A DNA stretch of 12,893 nt, from positions 1 to 12,893 of the forward strand of contig JBBRPS010000230.1 of assembly GCA_038227745.1 (NCBI GenBank). Direction: 5' to 3'. Each line of letters begins with the position of its first letter. Position 1 is the stretch's first letter. This document shows positions 6,148 through 12,611 of this stretch, in pieces. The position numbers and the translations under genes were made by a program. The notes beneath the pieces were generated by a model that ran no database searches, was not told the origin of the DNA, and was given only the letters and a program-made list of their open reading frames with translations. This DNA comes from DASPXY01 sp038227745. GTDB taxonomy: Bacteria > Planctomycetota > Planctomycetia > Gemmatales > Gemmataceae.

Positions 6148-7587
6148 ATGACGAATGATCGGTCCGAAAAGTCGTTAACCCGACGTGATTTCCTCAAGGG
6201 CATGACCGCCGCCGCCCTCGCGACCGTCGCGGGCGGCGAGCCGCGGCCCCTCGCGGCAGAACCCGTCCGGCACCCGCAGCCCACCGCCGACACCTGCATC
6301 CTGCTGTGGATGGCCGGCGGCATGGCGGCGCCCGAAACGTTCGATCCCAAGCGCTACACGCCCTTCGAGGTCGGCGTCCGCGCGGACCGCATCCTCTGCA
6401 CCTTCCCGTCGATCCCGACGGCGGTGGACAACGTCCGCATCTCGCAGGGCCTGGAGCACGTCGCCGGCGTCATGGACCGGGCAACGCTGGTACGCTCGCA
6501 CGTCGTCGCGGACCTCGGGCACATCCTGCACTCGCGCCACCAGTACCACTGGCACACCGGCTACGTGCCGCCGCAGACCGTGGCCTGTCCGCACCTCGGC
6601 TCGTGGGTCGCGCGGGTGCGCGGGCCGAACAACCCGGCCATCCCGCCGTTCATCAACATCGGCCAGCGCCTGGAAGGCGTGGGCGAGTCGGAGGAGTTGA
6701 AGGCGTTCACGACGGGCGGCTTCTTCGGCAGCGAGTACGGCCCGTTCAACTTGCCGTTCCCAACCGACGCCATCGCCGCCGTGCGCCCGCCGCGCGGCAT
6801 GACGCGCCAGCGCTTCGAGGCGCGACAGCGTCGCCTGCGCGAGCTGCTGCGGCGCAGCCCCGCCGGGGAGTTGACCGCCGACCACCACCACGAGTCGATG
6901 CTGCGGGCCTTCGAGAACGCTCACCGTCTGCTCAACGCGCGCGAGCGCGACGCCTTCGACCTGACCAGGGAGCCGCCGCCCGTCTTCGACCGCTACAACA
7001 CGGGACGGTTCGGCCTGGGGTGCCTGCTGGCCCGCCGCCTCGCCGAGGCCGGCGCCCGCTTCATCGAGGTGACGACGGAGTACGTCCCGTTCGTGCATTG
7101 GGACACGCACGAGAACGGCCACACGACGCTGCGGCGGATGAAGCAGGAGATCGACCGCCCCATCGCCCAGCTCATCCTCGACCTGGAGCAGCGCGGCCTG
7201 CTGAACCGCACGCTGGTGGTCCTCGCCAGCGAGTTCAGCCGGGACATGATGATCGAGGGCGTGCCGGGGAGCAACGCGCCGGACCAGTCGCGGGCGCGGT
7301 CGGACACGATGCAGCAGTTGATCCACTACGGCCTGCACCGACACTTCACCGGGTCGGGTTCGGTGGTGATGTTCGGCGGCGGCATGCGGCGCGGGTTCCT
7401 GTACGGCGCGACGGCACCGGAGCGGCCGCTGGTGACGACGCGCGACCCGGTGACGATTCGCGACCTGCACGCCACGATCCTCACCGCGATGGGCATCTCG
7501 CCGCGCACCGCCTTCGACGTCGAACGGCGGCCGTTCTACGCCACGGAGGACGGCCGTGGCCAGCCGGTCCGGGCGCTGTTTGCGTAG
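6148..7587 (+). CDS. DUF1501 family protein, Tat-exported
   Basis: A 479-aa DUF1501 protein. It has a textbook twin-arginine signal, SLTRRDFLKG (arginines 12-13), followed by AAALATVAGG, so it should be exported folded. Family landmarks are ADLGHILHSRHQYHWHTGY (121-139) and HWDTHENGH (317-325). The usual GEFGRTP is replaced by ASEFSRDMMIEG (360-371), and no GRDHW follows; instead there is LIHYGLHRHF (391-400). It therefore belongs to a divergent subgroup that may bind metal or substrate differently from the 135-1520 protein. The ATG at 6148 is preferred over upstream TTG and GTG codons because GAGGAG lies 5 nt before it and the Tat motif is then near the N-terminus. It is the likely partner of the DUF1549/DUF1553 gene 2855-4807, from which it is separated by the two-gene module and the 35-bp palindrome. 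Confidence 0.92.
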   Translation: MTNDRSEKSLTRRDFLKGMTAAALATVAGGEPRPLAAEPVRHPQPTADTCILLWMAGGMAAPETFDPKRYTPFEVGVRADRILCTFPSIPTAVDNVRISQGLEHVAGVMDRATLVRSHVVADLGHILHSRHQYHWHTGYVPPQTVACPHLGSWVARVRGPNNPAIPPFINIGQRLEGVGESEELKAFTTGGFFGSEYGPFNLPFPTDAIAAVRPPRGMTRQRFEARQRRLRELLRRSPAGELTADHHHESMLRAFENAHRLLNARERDAFDLTREPPPVFDRYNTGRFGLGCLLARRLAEAGARFIEVTTEYVPFVHWDTHENGHTTLRRMKQEIDRPIAQLILDLEQRGLLNRTLVVLASEFSRDMMIEGVPGSNAPDQSRARSDTMQQLIHYGLHRHFTGSGSVVMFGGGMRRGFLYGATAPERPLVTTRDPVTIRDLHATILTAMGISPRTAFDVERRPFYATEDGRGQPVRALFA

Positions 7588-7595
7588 AGACGACA

Positions 7596-7645
7596 CAGGC
7601 CGGGTGGGGCGGCGATAGCTCTGCCTCGCCGCCCCACCCGGCCTG
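7596..7645. terminator. Perfect stem-loop between convergent genes (bidirectional terminator)
   Basis: The arms 7596-7615 and 7626-7645 are perfect 20-bp complements across a 10-nt loop (TAGCTCTGCC). The structure lies 8 bp after the stop of the plus-strand DUF1501 gene and 31 bp after the stop of the minus-strand gene 7677-8072, exactly where a shared terminator belongs. T tracts are lacking on both sides, so termination may depend on Rho or on the stem alone. Confidence 0.75.
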
Positions 7646-7676
7646 CATGCCGCGTCCGGTTGCCTCTCTGCTGATC

Positions 7677-8072
7677 CTACCAGCGCGGCCACACCGGGCC
7701 CTGCGGATTACGCGACCAGAACGTGCCGTTCGGCCAGACGATCCGGTCGCCACGGAGGAAGCCCACAAGACCGACTCGGCGGCCGTCACTCCAGCTGGGG
7801 ATCCAGACGCGGTCTCCCTGGATCTGCCCTGGGGCCTGGCTGCCGTGCTCGTTGATGAACAGGGCAGGCCCATCCGGACGCGGCTGGACGATCTGAGTCG
7901 GCTGGTTGGGGTCGCCGTTCATGAACCACCTGCCGGCGAGGTTCGGGACCGGCACCGCTGGAGGCGCGGGCGGGTAATAGCGAGACGGCCCCCACCACGG
8001 GGGCTGCGCCGCCGCTGGGGCGGCGATCACCGAACTCAACAACAACGCGAGTACTGGTAAAGTTTTGTTCAT
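7677..8072 (-). CDS. Small secreted hypothetical protein (131 aa)
   Basis: Residues 1-22 (MNKTLPVLALLLSSVIAAPAAA) are a clear Sec signal peptide ending in an AAA-Q type cleavage site. A proline- and tyrosine-rich linker follows (PPWWGPSRYYPPAPPAVPVP). The rest is a short tryptophan-rich beta domain with two related stretches, LAGRWFMNGDPNQP and GDRVWIPSW...GDRIVWPNGTFWSR, suggesting a small beta-sandwich or barrel-like fold. The family is unknown to me. The ATG at 8072 is preferred over the ATG four codons upstream because GGAG lies 6 nt before it. The gene is convergent with the DUF1501 gene and shares the stem-loop at 7596-7645 with it. It is probably monocistronic and periplasmic or surface-located. 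Confidence 0.82.
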   Translation of the reverse strand: MNKTLPVLALLLSSVIAAPAAAQPPWWGPSRYYPPAPPAVPVPNLAGRWFMNGDPNQPTQIVQPRPDGPALFINEHGSQAPGQIQGDRVWIPSWSDGRRVGLVGFLRGDRIVWPNGTFWSRNPQGPVWPRW

Positions 8073-8180
8073 AGGTGTCTCCATGCGGGCGCCGGCCCGC
8101 CGATGTCAAGGGAATGGGCAAGAGTTAACTAGGGCAATCCTTGTGCCAACGGCGCCTGGGCGCCGGCCTACAAGCCCAAG

Positions 8181-8362
8181 GGGGGGACTTTCTCAGGGGC
8201 GGGGGCAGCGGCGGACAGATGGCGAAGTTCGGCGCCGACTTTTCGGCGCTGTTTAAGTGTGGCAGTGGAATACTTTAGGGCGTTGCGCCCGCCGCCACAG
8301 TCCCCACGGAGTTGTCCGCTTCTGTTCACCGCCTTGTACACTATCTTTGAGAAAGTCCCCCC
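8181..8362. repeat. 182-bp unit with 15-bp terminal inverted repeats (MITE-like candidate)
   Basis: GGGGGGACTTTCTCA (8181-8195) is the perfect reverse complement of 8348-8362. AAG flanks both ends directly (8178-8180 and 8363-8365), which would fit a 3-bp target duplication. The interior has no gene and includes the palindrome TCGGCGCCGA. This could be a small non-autonomous element or a fortuitous pair of sites; a second copy elsewhere would decide. Confidence 0.35.
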
Positions 8363-8485
8363 AAGGGGAAAGACGATGGGTATGTGCAAGGCGCAGCTGA
8401 CTCAACTGCGGAAAAGGGACGGAACTTCGCGGCTGAGATATGGACGCGCGGGGCCCGGTCTGCTTGCGCTGCGATCCCATTCTCC

Positions 8486-8536
8486 GGTGGTGTCTGCCGA
8501 ATGCTGCCGACTTGCGTCAATTCGGCAGACACCACC
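8486..8536. repeat. Stem-loop with perfect 16-bp arms
   Basis: GGTGGTGTCTGCCGAA (8486-8501) pairs perfectly with 8521-8536 around a 19-nt loop. The loop begins with a repeat of the arm motif (CTGCCGA). It lies 44 bp beyond the stop of the minus-strand gene 8581-8991 and is a candidate 3' end for that transcript. No T tract follows on the minus strand, so intrinsic termination is not clear. Confidence 0.65.
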
Positions 8537-8580
8537 CTCTTCTCTGAATATCCCTTTTTATCATCCTATTTTCTTATCCC

Positions 8581-8991
8581 TTATGTCTTCTTCCCCGCCA
8601 CGACCTTGCGGAACACGACGCTGATCTGGTACTTCTGGCCGCCCGGGCGTTCCAGCACGCCCTCGTAGGTGGGCGGGTCATTCCCGATCTTGCGGAGCTC
8701 CGTCTTGCCCTTGAGTTTACCCATCGAGATTTCCATGGTGGCCTGCGTACGGGTCGCGTTCTCCTGGTAAGTGCCAATCTGCTTCTCAGCGTGGAAGAGC
8801 TTATTGTCGGACGCGCGGAAGAAGCCCTTCTCGACATCCTTCGTGCCGTCGCGAACCGTGTACTCCCAGCGGATTCCGCCTTTCTTGCCCTTCGCCCCCT
8901 TCTCGCCCCCGGTGCCGGATGCACCCGTGAGGCAGAGGACGATGGTGATCAGGAGGAACAGAGCTACCCTGGCGAGACTCGATCGACGCAT
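8581..8991 (-). CDS. Small secreted hypothetical protein (136 aa)
   Basis: Residues 1-26 form a Sec signal peptide (MRRSSLARVALFLLITIVLCLTGASG). A glycine-lysine-rich linker follows (GGEKGAKGKKGG), then a mature domain of about 95 residues with alternating strand-like segments (IRWEYTVRDGTKDV, KLFHAEKQIGTYQE, ATMEISMGKLKGKTELRKIG, YQISVVFRKV). It is basic overall and probably periplasmic. I do not recognise the family; the pattern is like many small lineage-specific planctomycete secreted proteins. GAGGTG lies 4 nt before the ATG, which supports the start, and a plausible promoter lies about 63 bp upstream (9054-9082). It is probably a single-gene unit, separated from the desaturase by 291 bp. 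Confidence 0.82.
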   Translation of the reverse strand: MRRSSLARVALFLLITIVLCLTGASGTGGEKGAKGKKGGIRWEYTVRDGTKDVEKGFFRASDNKLFHAEKQIGTYQENATRTQATMEISMGKLKGKTELRKIGNDPPTYEGVLERPGGQKYQISVVFRKVVAGKKT

Positions 8992-9053
8992 ACTTCACCT
9001 CTTGGGGACTCGAAGAAAGGGAGCCCGGTGAATCCGGGCGTCCACTCGGCGCT

Positions 9054-9082
9054 TTTATAGTGCGCCGGCCGGGCGGGTGCAA
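9054..9082 (-). promoter_or_regulatory. Candidate sigma-70-type promoter of the 136-aa secreted protein gene
   Basis: On the minus strand TTGCAC (9082-9077) is followed after 17 bp by TATAAA (9059-9054). This matches 3 of 6 positions of the -35 and 5 of 6 of the -10 consensus, and lies 63 bp before the ATG at 8991. A 9-bp-arm inverted repeat (9069-9077 with 9094-9102) overlaps the -35 and could be an operator or chance in GC-rich DNA. Confidence 0.45.
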
Positions 9083-9282
9083 CCAAAAACCGCCCCGCCC
9101 GGTTCACTTTCACGGGGACACGCCGACCCGGGCTGGTTGCGGGGATGGTCGGGGGAAACGCTTGTTCTGGAACTGGGGGAGTGGGCGTCAGAGGATCGCG
9201 AGGTGCCGTTCGCGCCGTGAGCGGGAATGGGTTCCTCGTGGCCAGCGCCGCCGGCAATTCCCGCCGGGCCGCGCTGCCCGAT

Positions 9283-10554
9283 TCAGGCGCCGGGGAAGGA
9301 TTGAGGTTCGGCAGGGGCGGCCATCAATTCCAGCACGGTCGGGTGCTGCGGTGGGTGGCGGTGGAAGAAGTAGCCCTCCACGACGGTCGCCTGGCTGCGG
9401 TACTCCGCGCACTCCAAGAGGAGGTCGTGCAGCTCCACGAGGCGGTAGTGGGGCACCATCGGGAACATGTGGTGCGGTAGGTGGTAGTCCATCCCCAGCG
9501 GGAACACCGCGAAGCGGATGAAACGGCCGACCAGGAAGATGCGCGTGTTCGTGAGCCGCTCGCGCGTCGCGTTGCCGTGCTGCACCAGCTGCCGCAGGAT
9601 CATGCAGAAGCTGAACGTCGTCCCGATCGGCACCATCCAGAGGAGGAGGTAGTAGAGCGCCCACGGCCAGCCCGTCAGGTGCGTCAGCCAGGCAAGGGCC
9701 GTGAACACGAGCGTGAAGTAGGTAATGCGCCCGTAGGTCATCGCCCGCGCCGAGACGTCCGACTTGACGGTGCTGTGGCGGAAGAAGCGGTCGGGGACGC
9801 GGGCGTAGAACGTCAGGGTCGCCGCCAGCATGGCCGCTGGCACCACCGCCAGCAGGACGGGCTGCTCCAGCAGGACGAGGGCGGTCAGCGCGCCGGTGAG
9901 GCCGGCGAGGTAGAGCACGCCGACGACGACGAGCAGCTTCGAGCGCGGCCCTTTCGCCTCGTAAGGGCCGGTGCCGCCGCCGGTCGCGTTGTACTTCGCC
10001 CGGATGCGGATGTAGCGGATCAGCTTGGGGAAGATCAGAAACTGCTTGATGACGCACTCCCAGACGAATTGGCCCGGCGGCATCGGGAAGTCGAAGCGGT
10101 GGCCGCTCGCCTCCATCTGCGAGACGTCGGGGTCGCGCTCGGGGTCGTTGGGGAACTGGTGGTGTGCCAGGTGCTGCAGGCGGTAGTGGTGCGTCGCGCT
10201 CCACATCGGAAAGAGACAGAAGAAATCGGAAACCAACTCGTTGAGCAGGCGGTTGCGGAAGAGCATATAGTGGCTGGCCTCGTGGGCCAGGGTGGTCAGG
10301 CGGTGCTGCCCCGCACCGACCAGCACGATGGTCAGCAGCGTCACCGGCACGTTCCACAGCCAGTGCAGTCCCCAGCCCTCGCGGCACTGGTAGAATGCGA
10401 TGGTCAGGCCGACGACGGCGGCGAGGAAGAGGTACTCGCGGACCAGATAGAACCCGTTGGTCCAGTTGTCGGCCCGGCGGAGGGCGTTGACACGGCGAAT
10501 CAGTTCGGGGTCGTTCAGACGACGGCCCGTTTGTTCTTGGACGGCGGCGGCCAT
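9283..10554 (-). CDS. Membrane fatty acid desaturase family protein
   Basis: A 423-aa integral membrane di-iron desaturase (FA_desaturase superfamily), which would use O2 and electrons from a ferredoxin- or cytochrome-type donor to introduce a double bond into an acyl or related lipid chain. The three histidine boxes are HEASH (91-95), HLAHH (128-132) and HLPHH (358-362, in DYHLPHHMFP). QHGN around H326 resembles the extra ligand region of this superfamily. Hydrophobic spans at about 40-58, 66-86, 208-228, 232-250, 278-296 and 298-320 fit the usual fold, with all boxes on one face. AGGAGT lies 5 nt before the ATG and fixes the start. The regiospecificity and substrate (phospholipid acyl chain, sterol or carotenoid) cannot be told from the sequence. 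It stands as a single gene, with no reductase or ferredoxin neighbour. Confidence 0.92.
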   Translation of the reverse strand: MAAAVQEQTGRRLNDPELIRRVNALRRADNWTNGFYLVREYLFLAAVVGLTIAFYQCREGWGLHWLWNVPVTLLTIVLVGAGQHRLTTLAHEASHYMLFRNRLLNELVSDFFCLFPMWSATHHYRLQHLAHHQFPNDPERDPDVSQMEASGHRFDFPMPPGQFVWECVIKQFLIFPKLIRYIRIRAKYNATGGGTGPYEAKGPRSKLLVVVGVLYLAGLTGALTALVLLEQPVLLAVVPAAMLAATLTFYARVPDRFFRHSTVKSDVSARAMTYGRITYFTLVFTALAWLTHLTGWPWALYYLLLWMVPIGTTFSFCMILRQLVQHGNATRERLTNTRIFLVGRFIRFAVFPLGMDYHLPHHMFPMVPHYRLVELHDLLLECAEYRSQATVVEGYFFHRHPPQHPTVLELMAAPAEPQSFPGA

Positions 10555-10967
10555 GCGAGACTCCTGAGGGCAGTTATTCCCAGGTTACCCAGATTGCCAG
10601 CCTTTTCAAGCGCGCAGGGCCGCCGGGAGGAGGGAGAGGCGTCGGCAGGACGGTACAACCCGAACTTTCGCCAGGAAGAGCGCCGGGGGGCGGTTACAAT
10701 ACGAGGCGGTCGGGTGTCCGCGGCGGCGGCCCGGCGCAGCGGCTTCCTGAAGTGAACCGCGTTCAGAGACAATATCACGTTCTTGAGACCTCAACAGGGC
10801 TTGCCGTTTCGCGCTCGCGTCACCCCTGCCTGCGCTGGCCCTCTTTCCCTTGTCTTCAGAGGGCTCCCCGTCCGTTTCGATCTTCAGAGGCACTGACGGA
10901 ACTGACGGCGAAGAGATCCTCGGCGGACTGCCCTGCCTGCCTGCAATTCGCATACAATACCTCTTAC
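10555..10967. other. Intergenic region between the desaturase gene and the insertion sequence
   Basis: This holds the desaturase ribosome binding site (minus strand, 10560-10565) and a possible minus-strand -35 TTGAAA near 10605 that lacks a good -10. On the plus strand TACAATAC occurs twice (from 10694 and from 10953). The short direct repeats CTTCAGAGG and ACTGACGG lie near 10854-10908. No convincing ORF is present. Confidence 0.5.
10953..10958 (+). promoter_or_regulatory. Candidate -10 element reading into the insertion sequence
   Basis: TACAAT (5 of 6 consensus positions) lies 9 bp before the left end of the insertion sequence, so a transcript from it would begin almost exactly at the insertion point. 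There is no good -35 at 16-18 bp. Before the insertion it would have read into 12495-12612, where a strong terminator-like hairpin lies. Confidence 0.3.
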
Positions 10968-10987
10968 TTTTACTGTGCGAGATTATT
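10968..10987. repeat. Left terminal inverted repeat of the IS701-family element
   Basis: TTTTACTGTGCGAGATTATT, the exact reverse complement of 12475-12494. It overlaps the stop codon TAA of the shifted transposase frame. Confidence 0.93.
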
Positions 10988-11204
10988 TCCGTGAGGTCGG
11001 TGCCCGCGGCCGCGGCTCCGGGCGCGGCCGCGGCGGTGGGAACGCCCCCGTGTCCGCATACCAGTGATAGCTGCGTGACTCCTCACTGCGCCGCAGCACC
11101 TCGCTCACCGCCGCCGCGATCTCCGCCGTGCTCGGCAGCCGCGGCCGCAACAGTTCCGTGAAGATCGCCCGCACCTGGGGCACCGTCAGCGCTGGTGTTT
11201 TTTT
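10983..11204 (-). pseudogene. Displaced C-terminal part of the IS701-family transposase
   Basis: About 73 codons that continue the transposase in another frame, reading KKTPALTVPQVRAIFTELLRPRLPSTAEIAAAVSEVLRRSEESRSYHW and a proline-arginine-rich end. LTVPQVR and the later RRSEESRSYHW are typical of IS701 C-termini, which identifies this as the true tail. It could be reached only by a +1 shift, or by loss of one A in the A8 run (11198-11205) during transcription. Confidence 0.8.
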
Positions 11205-12414
11205 TCCCCAACCGCAGCCGCTCCAACTCCAAGAACCACAGGGCCACCAGCGACAGCGTCAGATGATGGTGCCACCCCACCCAACTCCGCACCTCGTAGT
11301 GGTCCAGCCCGACCTCGCCGTTGCCCTCCGCAAACAGTTCCTCCACCCCGTGACGGCACTCGTGCGCCTGCACCACCCGCCGCAACCCCACCTCGCGGCG
11401 GGCGTTGCTCAGCACGTACCAGGTCCGCGGCTTCTGCGCACACGTCCGGATCACGACCAGCCGCTCACGGCCGCCGACCTGGCCGCCCTCGTCCTTGGTC
11501 TGCACCCACTGCTGCAGGGCACGCACTTGGCGCGGCCCCTTCTCGCCGCCACGCAGCCGGAACGTCCGCCAGCGGCCCTTGGGCTGGCGGGCCGCCCAGG
11601 CATCGACCCGCTCCCAGGCCGGCAACCGCTCCCGGCCCCCCGGCCGCGATGGCGGTCGCCGCGTGCTCAGGTCGCGCACCAGGGTGTTGCAGGGCACGTC
11701 CAGGGCGTAACGCTCCTTGTCCAGACGCAACTGACCGCGCAGCGCGCTGGCGCGGCCGAACTCGTCGTCGCCGACTACCCAGCCGTGCGGCAGTTCCCGG
11801 CTGCTGTGCCGCAGCAGGGCCAGGGCCAGCCGCCAGCCCTCCTGGAAAGCAACCTCCTGGGGGACGTAGGTCTTGAGGCGATGCGTGCCGTCGGCGGCGC
11901 GGTCCTGGGTCAGGTAGAGTTGGGCGTCGAGCAGAGCCTTGCCGCGCGGGGCGACGTAGGCCAGGAAATAGCCGACCTGGCAGTTGTCCACCTTGCCGAG
12001 GTGGCCGCACCCCTGCCGGGCGACGCCGCAGGAGTCGTCGCCCTTCTTGGGCACGCCGTAGCCATCCAGGACCAACACGGCCTCGGGGTCGGCCAACTCG
12101 GCACGGACGTGGCGGCGCAGCTCGGCGCGGACGGCGTGGTCGTCCCACTTGCCGGCGCCGAGGAAGTGTTGCAGGGGTCGGCGTTTGAGGTGAGCCTGGC
12201 GGGCGATGGGCTCGGTGGTTTTGCGTTCGAGGCCGGTGAGCTTGCCGCGGAAGATGACGTCGGCGTGGTCGCGCTGCTCGTCGCGGTAGAACAAGGGGAG
12301 GTAGCGGCGCAGGAAGGCGGTGAGGTGGCGGGTGCAGGCGGCGACGTCGGTGGGGGCGACGGTGGCCTGGTCGAGCAGGGCCTGGGCGTCGGGGTGGTCG
12401 AGGATCTCAGGCAT
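11083..12414 (-). CDS. IS701-family transposase, C-terminus shifted by an A8 run
   Basis: A 443-aa DDE transposase that cuts and pastes its own element. Family signatures are LVLDGYGVPKKGDDSCGV (114-131), CGHLGKVDNCQVG (136-148), GDDEFG (215-220) and HECRHGVEELF (351-361) followed by GLDHYEVRSW. The probable catalytic triad is D117, D216 or D217, and E358. AAGGAGG lies 5 nt before the ATG. From about residue 405 the frame departs from the family: after LGKK it reads NTSADGAPGAGD and ends in low-complexity sequence. One base out of register, the expected tail TPALTVPQVRAIFTELLRP continues to a stop in the left terminal repeat. Removing one A from the run at 11198-11205 gives a normal protein of 476 aa. 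Either the gene is recently mutated or the run is a slippage site. All catalytic residues precede the shift. Confidence 0.9.
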   Translation of the reverse strand: MPEILDHPDAQALLDQATVAPTDVAACTRHLTAFLRRYLPLFYRDEQRDHADVIFRGKLTGLERKTTEPIARQAHLKRRPLQHFLGAGKWDDHAVRAELRRHVRAELADPEAVLVLDGYGVPKKGDDSCGVARQGCGHLGKVDNCQVGYFLAYVAPRGKALLDAQLYLTQDRAADGTHRLKTYVPQEVAFQEGWRLALALLRHSSRELPHGWVVGDDEFGRASALRGQLRLDKERYALDVPCNTLVRDLSTRRPPSRPGGRERLPAWERVDAWAARQPKGRWRTFRLRGGEKGPRQVRALQQWVQTKDEGGQVGGRERLVVIRTCAQKPRTWYVLSNARREVGLRRVVQAHECRHGVEELFAEGNGEVGLDHYEVRSWVGWHHHLTLSLVALWFLELERLRLGKKNTSADGAPGAGDLHGTVAAAAAEHGGDRGGGERGAAAQ

Positions 12415-12419
12415 GCTTC

Positions 12420-12442
12420 CCTCCTTCAGGCGATCCTGAAGG
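12420..12442 (-). promoter_or_regulatory. Hairpin covering part of the transposase ribosome binding site
   Basis: On the minus-strand RNA, CCTTCAGG (12442-12435), ATCG, CCTGAAGG (12430-12423) forms a perfect 8-bp stem with a 4-nt loop. The Shine-Dalgarno AAGGAGG (12426-12420) starts inside the 3' arm, so folding hides its first four bases. Insertion sequences such as IS10 and IS50 are known to use hairpins of this kind to silence transposase translation on read-through mRNA. Confidence 0.6.
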
Positions 12443-12474
12443 GGATCCTAGCCGCCGCAGCCATCGGGGGCTAG

Positions 12475-12494
12475 AATAATCTCGCACAGTAAAA
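12475..12494. repeat. Right terminal inverted repeat of the IS701-family element
   Basis: The exact reverse complement of 10968-10987. Read on the minus strand it contains TATTCT, a weak -10-like sequence for the transposase. TTGTAG in the flanking DNA, 16 bp upstream, could act as a -35, so the promoter may be a hybrid made by the insertion. Confidence 0.92.
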
Positions 12495-12611
12495 CTACAA
12501 GCCTTGTGCCTCCAAAGCAGAACAGGAGAATGGCGGGGGAGGTAAGATGATACCTTCCTTCATGTGGGCCGCGCCGAGGTCTTCGTGACCTCGGCGCGGC
12601 TCTTTGCTTCT
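12495..12611 (+). ncRNA. Possible small RNA or leader remnant downstream of the insertion
   Basis: The stretch holds AGGAGA followed by ATG at about 12530, but that frame ends after six codons (MAGEVR), so no real protein is encoded. It finishes in a strong hairpin with a T-rich tail. If the insertion sequence is removed, the TACAAT at 10953 would lie about 120 bp before the end of that tail, the right size for a small RNA or a leader with a mini-ORF. No known RNA family is recognised. Confidence 0.25.
12568..12611 (+). terminator. Intrinsic-type terminator
   Basis: GCCGCGCCGAGGTC (12568-12581) pairs perfectly with GACCTCGGCGCGGC (12587-12600) around TTCGT, and TCTTTGCTTCT follows. The long GC stem, UUCG-type loop and moderately T-rich tail favour termination on the plus strand. 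No plus-strand protein gene ends before it. Confidence 0.75.

Larger units (their letters stand above)
8073..8580. other. Non-coding stretch with inverted repeats
   Basis: The half-kilobase between two minus-strand secreted-protein genes contains no ORF with a ribosome binding site and neighbour-like codon use. It holds the GGAG site of the 131-aa gene, GGCGCC repeats near 8150-8165, a 182-bp unit bounded by 15-bp inverted repeats (8181-8362), and a strong stem-loop (8486-8536). An AT-rich stretch at about 8550-8580 leads to the stop of the next minus-strand gene. Confidence 0.55.
10968..12494 (-). mobile_element. IS701-family insertion sequence, 1527 bp, complete ends
   Basis: The element is bounded by perfect 20-bp terminal inverted repeats (10968-10987 and 12475-12494) and carries one transposase gene that nearly fills it, on the minus strand. 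Size and protein family fit IS701. The transposase stop in the shifted frame (10983-10985) lies within the left repeat. IS701 elements typically duplicate 4 bp. The flanks here are TTAC on the left and CTAC on the right, 3 of 4 identical, so the target duplication is either imperfect or lost. Both ends are intact and would be recognisable by a transposase. Confidence 0.93.

Noticed and set aside
6175..7692. A 505-codon minus-strand open frame opposite the second DUF1501 gene
   Set aside because: Arginine-rich antisense shadow; the plus strand has a Tat signal, a ribosome binding site and family motifs.
8104..8109. A perfect minus-strand TTGACA upstream of the 131-aa secreted protein gene
   Set aside because: The matching -10 would fall on or after the start codon region (about GCATGG), so it cannot serve this gene as a normal promoter.
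8259..8668. Overlapping plus-strand ORFs antisense to and upstream of the 136-aa secreted protein gene
   Set aside because: No ribosome binding sites, no domain signal, and they run through stem-loops and into the antisense of a real gene.
9061..9282. Looked for a gene or RNA between the 136-aa gene and the desaturase gene
   Set aside because: Only short GC-rich hairpins (9069-9102 and near 9250) and no ORF with a ribosome binding site; nothing beyond the promoter candidate is supported.
11128..12474. A 448-codon plus-strand open frame across the insertion sequence
   Set aside because: It is the antisense shadow of the transposase, low in complexity, with no recognisable motif.
12528..12553. 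AGGAGA followed by ATG downstream of the insertion sequence
   Set aside because: The frame closes after six codons; kept only as a possible mini-ORF inside a small transcript.
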